Positions 55,591-64,000 of a stretch of 64,000 bases of DNA are shown piece by piece. Below the pieces are notes generated by a model. The model was not told the origin of the DNA, searched no databases, and saw only the letters and a program-made list of their open reading frames with translations. Location: assembly GCF_018904615.1 (NCBI RefSeq), contig NZ_JADCNH010000005.1:150681-214680 (forward strand), given 5' to 3'. This stretch comes from Verticiella alkaliphila (GTDB lineage: Bacteria; Pseudomonadota; Gammaproteobacteria; Burkholderiales; Burkholderiaceae_B). How positions within the stretch are numbered: position 1 is the first letter of the stretch; every line of letters begins with the position of its first letter. The position numbers were made by a program, and so were the translations under genes.

Positions 55591-55905
55591 GAGGATGCAC
55601 CTTCCCAGTAATGTTTGAAGGGTTCACGGCCTGCACACCTCGACCCGGCCAGCGCGCCATGACTGCAGCAGCGGTGCCACGCATCCGGTTCCTCTTGGGA
55701 TAAAGCCCCCCTGGAAACCTTCTGCCTGCACGCGAGCTCAGCGCCTAACCGCCGCCGCACGACCCATAGCCGCAAAGCCGGGGTGCCTCGACCAAATAGC
55801 CTTAGATGATAGCACGGATGTGAGATACTACAAGCCTTCCCCGCTGCGCCCGGCGCATGCCGCGACCGGCCCGGCGGCCTTCTCTACTTGCCTGCCCGGA
55901 ACGCC
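55591..55905. other. Divergent region between rpsU and argH
   Basis: 315 nt. It holds the rpsU promoter at 55806-55833 and a leader of about 205 nt for rpsU. No clear argH promoter was found; the argH start lies 73 nt beyond the rpsU -35 box. Nothing else recognised. Confidence 0.6.
55806..55833 (-). promoter_or_regulatory. Sigma-70 promoter of rpsU operon
   Basis: Minus strand: TTGTAG (55828-55833), 16-nt spacer, TATCAT (55806-55811). Confidence 0.55.
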
Positions 55906-57318
55906 ATGTCGCAAACCCCGCCCTCCAATCAGTTCGACAAGAAAGCCCAGGCCTGGTCCGCGCGCTTTTCCGAGCCGGTGTCCGACCTGGTCAAACGCTA
56001 TACCGCCTCGGTGGACTTCGACAAGCGCCTCGCGCGCTTCGATATCGAAGGCTCGCTGGCCCACGCCGACATGCTGCAATCGGTCGGCATTCTGTCCGAT
56101 GCCGATCTCGCCGCGATCCGCGACGGCATGCAGAAGATCCTGACCGAGATCGACGCCGGCCGCTTCGAATGGCTGCTCGATCTCGAAGACGTGCACCTGA
56201 ACATCGAGAAGCGCCTCGTCGAGCTCGTGGGTGATGCCGGCAAGCGCCTGCACACCGGCCGCTCGCGCAACGACCAGGTCGCCACCGACATCCGTCTGTG
56301 GCTGCGCGCCGAGATCGACGTCATCAGCGACCTGCTGCGCCAGCTGCGCCACGCGCTGGCCACGCTTGCCCGTGAGCATGCCGAGACCATCCTGCCGGGC
56401 TTCACCCACCTGCAGGTGGCCCAGCCCGTCACCTTCGGCCACCACCTGCTCGCCTACGTCGAAATGTTCGCGCGCGACGCCGAGCGCCTTGCCGATTGCC
56501 GCCGCCGCGTGAACCGCCTGCCGCTGGGCGCCGCCGCCCTGGCCGGCACGTCCTACCCGATCGATCGCGAGCGCGTGGCCGCCACGCTGGGCTTCGACGG
56601 CGTGTGCCGCAACTCGCTGGATGCTGTGTCCGACCGCGACTTCGCCATCGAGTTCTGCGCCACCGGCGCGCTCGTGATGACCCACATCTCGCGCCTGTCC
56701 GAGGAACTCATCCTGTGGATGAGCCCGCGCGTGGGCTTCATCGATCTCGCCGACCGCTTCTGCACCGGCAGCTCGATCATGCCGCAGAAGAAAAACCCGG
56801 ACGTGCCCGAGCTCGCCCGCGGCAAGACGGGCCGCGTCAACGGTCACCTGATTGCCCTGCTCACGCTGATGAAGGGCCAACCGCTGGCCTACAACAAGGA
56901 CAATCAGGAAGACAAGGAAGGCCTCTTCGACACGGCCGACACCGTACGCGACACCGTGCGCATCTTCGTCGACCTGATCGGCGGCATCCAGGTCAAGGCC
57001 GAGGCCATGCGCGCCGCGGCCCTGCAAGGTTTTGCCACTGCCACCGACCTCGCGGACTACCTCGTCAAGCGCGGCCTGCCCTTCCGTGACGCCCACGAAG
57101 TCGTCGCCCATGCCGTGCGCGACTGCTCGGACCGCGGCTGCGACCTGGCCGACCTGACGGTGGAAGAGCTGCGCGCCTTCCACCCGAGCATCGGCGAGGA
57201 TGTTCACAGCGTGCTGACGCTGGAAGGCTCGGTGGCTGCCCGCAAGCACATCGGTGGCACCGCCCCCGAGCGCGTGCGCGCCGAGGCCGAGCGCGTGCTG
57301 GGCGAAACGCAGGGCTGA
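55906..57318 (+). CDS. argH: Argininosuccinate lyase
   Basis: Last step of arginine synthesis: argininosuccinate to arginine plus fumarate. 470 residues, normal length. Signature [12 protein letters not shown] with the catalytic serine, [13 protein letters not shown], and the [10 protein letters not shown] motif with the catalytic histidine. The ATG at 55906 matches the family start; a TTG at 55888 is in frame. It is a stand-alone gene, divergent from rpsU. Confidence 0.97.
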   Translation: MSQTPPSNQFDKKAQAWSARFSEPVSDLVKRYTASVDFDKRLARFDIEGSLAHADMLQSVGILSDADLAAIRDGMQKILTEIDAGRFEWLLDLEDVHLNIEKRLVELVGDAGKRLHTGRSRNDQVATDIRLWLRAEIDVISDLLRQLRHALATLAREHAETILPGFTHLQVAQPVTFGHHLLAYVEMFARDAERLADCRRRVNRLPLGAAALAGTSYPIDRERVAATLGFDGVCRNSLDAVSDRDFAIEFCATGALVMTHISRLSEELILWMSPRVGFIDLADRFCTGSSIMPQKKNPDVPELARGKTGRVNGHLIALLTLMKGQPLAYNKDNQEDKEGLFDTADTVRDTVRIFVDLIGGIQVKAEAMRAAALQGFATATDLADYLVKRGLPFRDAHEVVAHAVRDCSDRGCDLADLTVEELRAFHPSIGEDVHSVLTLEGSVAARKHIGGTAPERVRAEAERVLGETQG

Positions 57319-57332
57319 TCGTCCGGGCTCGT

Positions 57333-57363
57333 GGTGTTGCCGGGGTCTGCGCCCGGCAACACC
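57333..57363. terminator. Convergent hairpin between argH and DUF192 gene
   Basis: 12-bp stem GGTGTTGCCGGG (57333-57344) and CCCGGCAACACC (57352-57363), 7-nt loop, between convergent stops. No T tract. Confidence 0.6.
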
Positions 57364-57366
57364 CTC

Positions 57367-57726
57367 TCAGCAGAACAGGACCTCGTCGCCGGCACGCAGG
57401 TCCAGATGACGGGCCTGCCCCGCGGCAAGTTCCACGACGTGGACAGCGCCGCGCTGCCAGCAGGCTCGCCCCGGGCCAAGCGCCGGGACGATGCGCAAGA
57501 TCCGGCCTGCGGCCGAGACGAACACCACATCGATCGGATAGCGCATGCCCACGGTGTGAACGGCCTGGCAATTGTCGAACCACCAACCGGTGCCAGGTGC
57601 CGGTGGCGGGTGGCCGAGCAGCCCGCGCGAGCGGGCCCAGAACCCGCGAACAGCATGGCATGGCAGCGCATGCTGCTCGGTGCCACGGGGCGCCACCATT
57701 TTCGACAATAGTGCGAGCGTCCTCAT
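57367..57726 (-). CDS. DUF192 family protein
   Basis: 119-residue DUF192 protein. The family core is visible: SRGLLGHPPPAPGTGWWFDN, then the VHTVGMRYPIDVVFV motif and a C-terminal LRAGDEVLF. Most relatives are exported, but no signal peptide is seen here. The ATG (57724-57726) overlaps the tadC stop, so it is the last gene of the tad operon. DUF192 genes at tad loci are known but their role is unclear. Start supported by the overlap; longer frames lie inside tadC. Confidence 0.85.
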   Translation of the reverse strand: MRTLALLSKMVAPRGTEQHALPCHAVRGFWARSRGLLGHPPPAPGTGWWFDNCQAVHTVGMRYPIDVVFVSAAGRILRIVPALGPGRACWQRGAVHVVELAAGQARHLDLRAGDEVLFC

Positions 57727-58607
57727 CCGAACACCCCGATCAGCTTGATGACGATGGGAAAGCCCAGCACGATGAACGTGCAGGGAAAGATGCAGGTGAC
57801 CAGCGGCAGGAGCATCTTCACGGGCGCCTGCATGGCGAGCTTCTCCGCCACCAGAAAACGCTCCGCGCGCCGCTGATCCGCCTGGGCGCGCAGGATTGGC
57901 GCGAGACTCATACCCAGCGACTCTGCCTGGATCATGGCCGTCACCCACAGGCGCACGGTGGGCACGCCGGTACGCTGGGCGAGTTGGCGCAGGGCCTCGG
58001 CCCGCGGCAGCCCCGTGCGGATGTCCGCCAACGTGTGCTGTAGCTCTTCCCGCATCGCGCGCTCCGCGCCCTTCTCGGCGGCCTGCTGCAAGGCCCCTTG
58101 CAGATTGAGCCCGCCTTCCACGCAGAGCGTGACCATGTCCAGCACGAAGGGCAAGGCGCGCGCGATGGCGCGCTGACGGCTGCGCGCCTGATCGCGCAGC
58201 CACAGCCGCGGCAAGGCCTGCCCGATGCCGGCGGCGGCCAGGGCCACGACCAGGGCAATCTGCACCTCGAGGCCCAGGCTCACGACGCCCAGCCCGCCCA
58301 TCAGCGCCGCAGCGGCCAGCGCTGCCGCGCCCTGCATCCCCAGCACGTCGTTGGCTGGCAGCCGATGATGCCAGCCGGCCTGGCGCAACTGCGCCTCCAG
58401 ACGATGGCGGGCCCGGCCGCTGAATCGGCGCCCTAAGGTATGACCGAAGACGGACCCTGCGGGAGCGAGCAGCCGCCACCACAGGGGCAGCGGCACGCCC
58501 ACAGGCAACACCCCTGCCCGTGCCGGCAGATGCCGCCACCAGGCCAGGGCCAGCCAGACGAGCAAGCCCACGCTGACACCCGCGGCAGCGGCGATCACGC
58601 CAAGCAT
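57723..58607 (-). CDS. tadC: TadC-like inner membrane platform protein
   Basis: 294-residue type II secretion system F-domain protein. Conserved segments: LPFVLDMVTLCVEGGLNLQGAL, LPRAEALRQLAQRTG and AESLGMSLAPILRAQADQRR, with membrane helices at the N terminus, the middle and the C terminus. It partners with TadB to form the platform for Flp pilus assembly. I use the ATG at 58605-58607, giving an N-terminal membrane helix; a GTG at 58698-58700 is in frame. It overlaps the DUF192 gene and follows tadB by 112 nt. Confidence 0.92.
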   Translation of the reverse strand: MLGVIAAAAGVSVGLLVWLALAWWRHLPARAGVLPVGVPLPLWWRLLAPAGSVFGHTLGRRFSGRARHRLEAQLRQAGWHHRLPANDVLGMQGAAALAAAALMGGLGVVSLGLEVQIALVVALAAAGIGQALPRLWLRDQARSRQRAIARALPFVLDMVTLCVEGGLNLQGALQQAAEKGAERAMREELQHTLADIRTGLPRAEALRQLAQRTGVPTVRLWVTAMIQAESLGMSLAPILRAQADQRRAERFLVAEKLAMQAPVKMLLPLVTCIFPCTFIVLGFPIVIKLIGVFG

Positions 58608-58719
58608 GGCCCGTGTCCTGTCGTGCGATGCGCGCCATGCGGCCAACCAAGGCCCTCGGACGTAACCGCACCCTGCCCGCACGGCATGCGCATGGGCCAC
58701 ATCGCGCGTCGTCGCCCGC

Positions 58720-59561
58720 TCATACGTCGATGCGGACGATGCGCCGCACCCACCAGAGCCCCAGCACCTCCAGACTGACGATGACCGCGAGCGTCATCCA
58801 CCCGGCCAGCGTGCCCCAGAGCGCCGCCATGGCCTCGGGTTCGAGTCGGTCGAGCACCACGGCCAACAGAGGCGGCAAGGCACCGATCACCCAGGCCTGC
58901 AGACGCCCCTGAGCCGTCAGGCTACCGATGCGAGCCTGCATGTGCAGCCGATGGCGCACGAGCGCCGAGATCCGTTCGAGCGCCTCCGCGAGGTTGCCGC
59001 CCGTCTCTGTCGCGATGCGCAGCGCCGACACTGTGAGTGCCGTGGCTTCAGTGGGGACGCGCTGCGCCAGGCTGGCAAGCGCGGTGTCCAGCCCTACCCC
59101 CAGACGCTGCTCGCGCAGCATGAGCGCGAACTCCTGGGCGAGTGGCGCCGGCGCCTCGGTGACCAGATGCCGCAGTGCGCTGCTTACGCCGGCACCGGCG
59201 CGCAACCCTGAGGCCAGGGTCAGCAGCGCGTCCGGCAACTGGCTGTCGAAGTTCGCCAAGCGGCGCAGTCGCAGGTGGCGCAGCCCCCAGCGGGGCAGCA
59301 CGATGCACAGTGCCATCACCCCGACGGCGAGCACGCCACTGCCGGCCAGCACCGCGACCAGCGCGCCGGCGAGGACACAGGCGATGACGTTGGCTATCCA
59401 GAGCTGGGCCGGATCAATGAAGAGGAAGAACTCACTCAACTGCACGCGCGCCGTTTCGGTGAAATGCCGGCGATAGCGCGCCAGCGCCGCCCGCGATGCC
59501 TCCAGGGCCAGCCAGGCCAGCACGCCCACGCTCAACGCCGCAGCCAGGACGACGATGAAGG

Positions 59562-59565
<4 letters not shown>
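58720..59565 (-). CDS. tadB: TadB-like inner membrane platform protein
   Basis: 281-residue T2SS F-domain protein of the Flp pilus. N-terminal helix, then two central helices (about 57-95). The F domain has LPDALLTLASGLRAGAGVSS and ALRIATETGGNLAEALERIS, and two C-terminal helices follow. The ATG at 59563-59565 overlaps the cpaF stop. Typical length. The pilin gene itself is not in the window. Confidence 0.92.
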
Positions 59566-61477
<1,912 letters not shown>

Positions 61478-61478
<1 letters not shown>

Positions 61479-63130
61479 CAAGGCGACTCCAGACGAAAGG
61501 GATCGATGGGTACGGCAGGGGCAAGGCTGCCACCCGGCGGGCCGAAGAGCCGGGTGGGCTCGCTGAAAGTGGCGTCAAGCACGGCGCGGCCTTCGCGCAC
61601 GCGCTGCGCAAGGCCTGGGTCATCGGCGCCCACCAGCACAGGCGTCACGAAGATCGCGAGCTCAGTGTCGCGCTGCTGCACGCGCTGCGCGCGGAACAGC
61701 GCCCCCAGCAGCGGAATGCGCGACAGCCCGGGCACGGCATCCTCGTCAGTGACCTGCTCGCGTGACAGGAAGCCACTCAGCACAAGGGTCTGCCCTGAGC
61801 GCACGTTGAATTCCGTGGCCGTGCGACGCGTGCGCAGCGCGGGGCCGCTCGTCGTGGTGACGACCGGATCGACGGCGCTGACTTCGACTTCGATACGCGC
61901 GCGCACCGTACCGCTGCGGTCGATGCGCGGCGTCACATCGAGGCCGACGCCATAGGGCTTGAAGACCGTGGAGGAATTGCCGTTGGCATCCACCGTCGTG
62001 TAGGGCAGCTCGCCACCGGCGAGAAAGCTGGCCGTGGCGCCACTGCGCGCGAGCAACTGCGGCTGGGCCAGCAGCACGGCGTCACCACGTTGGGACAGGG
62101 CATGCAGCCGGGCGGAGAGAACCGCGTTCAAGCCCAGATAGCCCGCCGGACCGGCGGCGGGAAAGGCTGCCTGCGCGCCGGCAGCTCCCGGACGCTCGAG
62201 GAAGGCGCCCTTCGACCCGGCGTCCCAGACCCCCGCCGCGTTGATGCCACCGCTGCTGGTCGTGTCCCACCGTACGCCCAGATCCTGCATCTGCGAGCGC
62301 GGCAGTTCCACCACCTGCACGTCGAACAAGACCATGCGATCCCAGCCGATGGGCCCCGTGAGATCGATGACCTGGGGATAGCGGGCGACCAGATCCGAGA
62401 GCCGGACCTGGTCGGCATCGGACAGGCCATCCCCCTCGACGATGAGCTTGTCGCCCACGACCGTGCTGCGCACGCCGGGGATGCGATCGAGCACGGCAGC
62501 GAGCTCGGCCTGGATGCGGCGGGCTTCGCCAGGCACGACGTCCACGCGCAGCACGCGGCTGCTGCCGTCACGCGACCAGAGCACGAGCGAAGTGGCACCC
62601 ACCCCCCGGGCAAACACGACGACCTCCCGCCCGTCGGCCGCCGCCGCGTGGAGCACATTGCCGTCGCCCACGGCGATCCGCGCCACGGCGGGCGCCGCGA
62701 TGACGCGCGTCTCACCGGCGAACAGCTCCAGCGCCTCCGCGTGGGCGCTGGCCGTCGCGCCGGGCAGCGGTGCAGCCAGCGGATCGCGCGCGGGGGATGC
62801 CGCCGCCGTTGCCGAGACGCCGGGCCCCGTGGTCGGCGATGCCGGCAGCGCGGGCCTGAGCGACCGTGTCGGCGTGGGGGCGAATGCGGTTGGCGGCAAT
62901 GCCCAGGCTGGCGTCGGCTCGGACAGTGGCGCCGCGGCACCAGGCGCCGTCGCGTCGCGTGGCGGCTCAGCCCACTGCGCCCAGCGCACATCTGTCTGCG
63001 CCTGGCCTCGGCCTGCGGGCAGACTCGCGAGCAACAGCGCCAGCGCGGCGCCGTACCGGGCACGGCGTCGCCGCCGCCCGCCGCAGCCCTGCGTGCGTGC
63101 CCGCCCAACATTCATGCCGACGCGTCTCAC
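61478..63130 (-). CDS. cpaC: CpaC/RcpA-type secretin
   Basis: 550-residue outer membrane secretin of the Flp pilus system. It starts with a basic signal peptide (about 1-44, ending GRGQAQ). An Ala/Pro-rich linker of about 70 residues follows, then the N-terminal secretin domain (LELFAGETRVIAAPAVARIAVGD, in two parts), a BON-like ring (about 195-240), and the secretin barrel from about 270 (VLFDVQVVELPRSQMQDLGV; VRSGQTLVLSGFLSREQ; VPGLSRIPLLGALF). GTG start at 63128-63130 overlaps the cpaB stop; an ATG at 63113-63115 is the alternative. Confidence 0.92.
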
Positions 63131-64000
63131 GGCAGCCCCCGATGCGCGGGCGCCGGGTTGCGCACGGCGCCGCTTGAGGCCGATGAGGTGGCCGGGCGTG
63201 CACTGCTCGCCGGCGGCTGGCGCGAGGCGGGTGGTGGCAGCACCGCGTCTTCAGGCCTGCCGTCCTGCGCCAGGAACTCGGCATGTTCGGCCCATGCCTG
63301 CGGCGCCGCGACGCGCTCGTGCAGCCCCGGGATGGCGAGCGGCCCGCGGTCGCCGAACACCACGGGTACTCCGGCTGCTGGTGCGCGCGTCGGCCGGTCC
63401 AGCCCCAGCAACCGCGCCAGATCCCCCGCCCGGCTCGGCGCGGCAGGCCCCGCATCGCCCGGATGCCGCAACATCGCCGCGATCGATCCCTGCTGGCGCG
63501 CGGCGACGAGACGCACGGCGTCCTCGGGCGCCGCATCCAGCGTCAGCGTGGCAAAGCCACGCTCCGTCGCATCCGCGAGACCGTCATGCTGCCGCCCTGT
63601 CGCGAGCACGCGGACGTTGGCGAGCAACGGTGCGGTCACACGGCGGCCTTCATGCTCGAACGACACGTACAGGTCGATCACGTCGCCGGGCTCGAGCATG
63701 CCCGAGAGCGAATTGATCTCGTCCACCGCGATGGTGACCGCGCGCCGTCCGGCGGCAAGCTGCGCCGAGAAGGGTTGCTGGCGCGCCGTGACGAGGTGAC
63801 TCCACAACACGATCTCACCCCGTGGCAGGGCGCGACCGAGCCGCGCGCCTTCCGCGGCGGCGAAATCGACCGGGAGCACGGCATCCTGCGGAAACCAGGC
63901 GACGGGCACCTCGCGCACCGCGGCCGTGCGCGCATCGAGCACGGCGCCGGCGGCGAGATCCTCTGCGGCCACCACGGCCTCGCGCATGGGCTGGCGCGCG
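63127..64000 (-). CDS. cpaB: CpaB/RcpC pilus assembly protein, N terminus cut by window edge
   Basis: Periplasmic or inner membrane protein of Flp pilus assembly. The visible part (about 290 residues) begins inside the SAF-like domain (REAVVAAEDLAAGAVLD, PVAWFPQDAVLP) and has the typical GRALPRGEIVLWSHL and SLSGMLEPGDVIDLYVSF segments. The C-terminal 60 residues are Pro/Ala/Ser-rich. The frame stays open to the window edge (ARQPM precedes the ATG at 63985-63987), and the usual N-terminal membrane helix is missing, so the true start lies outside. Confidence 0.88.
   Translation of the reverse strand, partial: ARQPMREAVVAAEDLAAGAVLDARTAAVREVPVAWFPQDAVLPVDFAAAEGARLGRALPRGEIVLWSHLVTARQQPFSAQLAAGRRAVTIAVDEINSLSGMLEPGDVIDLYVSFEHEGRRVTAPLLANVRVLATGRQHDGLADATERGFATLTLDAAPEDAVRLVAARQQGSIAAMLRHPGDAGPAAPSRAGDLARLLGLDRPTRAPAAGVPVVFGDRGPLAIPGLHERVAAPQAWAEHAEFLAQDGRPEDAVLPPPASRQPPASSARPATSSASSGAVRNPAPAHRGLP

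Overview
The window looks like a chromosomal segment of a high-GC betaproteobacterium of the order Burkholderiales, probably Alcaligenaceae-like. The reasons are the GC-rich codon use, two Bug-type tripartite-tricarboxylate receptor genes, the rpsU-yqeY-dnaG-rpoD macromolecular synthesis block, a tad pilus locus and many LysR/IclR regulators beside catabolic genes. I saw no rRNA, CRISPR array, intact insertion sequence or phage genes. One tRNA gene is present.

Layout. 1-5.5 kb: an Mrp/Mnh cation/proton antiporter operon (mnhAB fusion, C, D, E, F; leaves the window on the left). 5.7-8.3 kb: a GAF-PAS-GGDEF-EAL c-di-GMP phosphodiesterase and a cold-shock gene with its own promoter and terminator. 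8.6-12.3 kb: four overlapping genes for the oxidative pentose phosphate/gluconate route (gnd, zwf, pgl, gntK). 12.4-24.2 kb: a DUF3309 peptide, an ABC exporter plus MFS transporter operon, a thioredoxin-like protein, sstT, a CobB sirtuin, an alpha/beta hydrolase, a LysR-amidohydrolase-Bug cluster and a chemoreceptor. 24.2-29.3 kb: the prkA-yeaH-spoVR stress operon with a thioredoxin-like gene attached. 29.8-36.2 kb: a YkgJ protein, Rnk, a frameshifted aryl-CoA ligase, a SecD-P1-head-like secreted protein, two small disordered proteins, tRNA-Ile2(CAU), and a frameshifted IclR regulator divergent from a second Bug gene. 36.3-45.9 kb: a self-sufficient CYP116B-type P450, a lipoprotein serine hydrolase, a LytTR/LysR pair divergent from an MFS exporter, an aldo/keto reductase, an alpha/beta hydrolase and a small bacteriocin-like peptide gene. 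46-55.6 kb: the rpoD/dnaG/yqeY/rpsU block, split between dnaG and rpoD by an extensin-like gene and a lower-GC island. 55.9-64 kb: argH, then a DUF192 gene at the end of a tad operon (cpaB, cpaC, FHA-cpaF, tadB, tadC) that leaves the window on the right.

The best candidate for an undescribed system is the island at about 49.4-52.5 kb. It holds a HipA-like kinase gene overlapped by a DUF262 gene, with no HipB-type antitoxin. The DUF262 reading frame is broken, or switched, at a run of seven G residues; one G fewer restores a 555-residue protein. Second is the 51-residue peptide gene at 45.7 kb, which has a leader resembling double-glycine bacteriocin leaders and a nested hairpin that covers its ribosome binding site.

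Four small frameshifts (one in the aryl-CoA ligase, two in the IclR gene, one in the DUF262 gene) all fall in G/C runs or CG repeats. They may be real mutations, phase-variable tracts or assembly errors, and raw reads would be needed to tell these apart. All functional calls come from reading motifs and gene order by eye; no database search was run.
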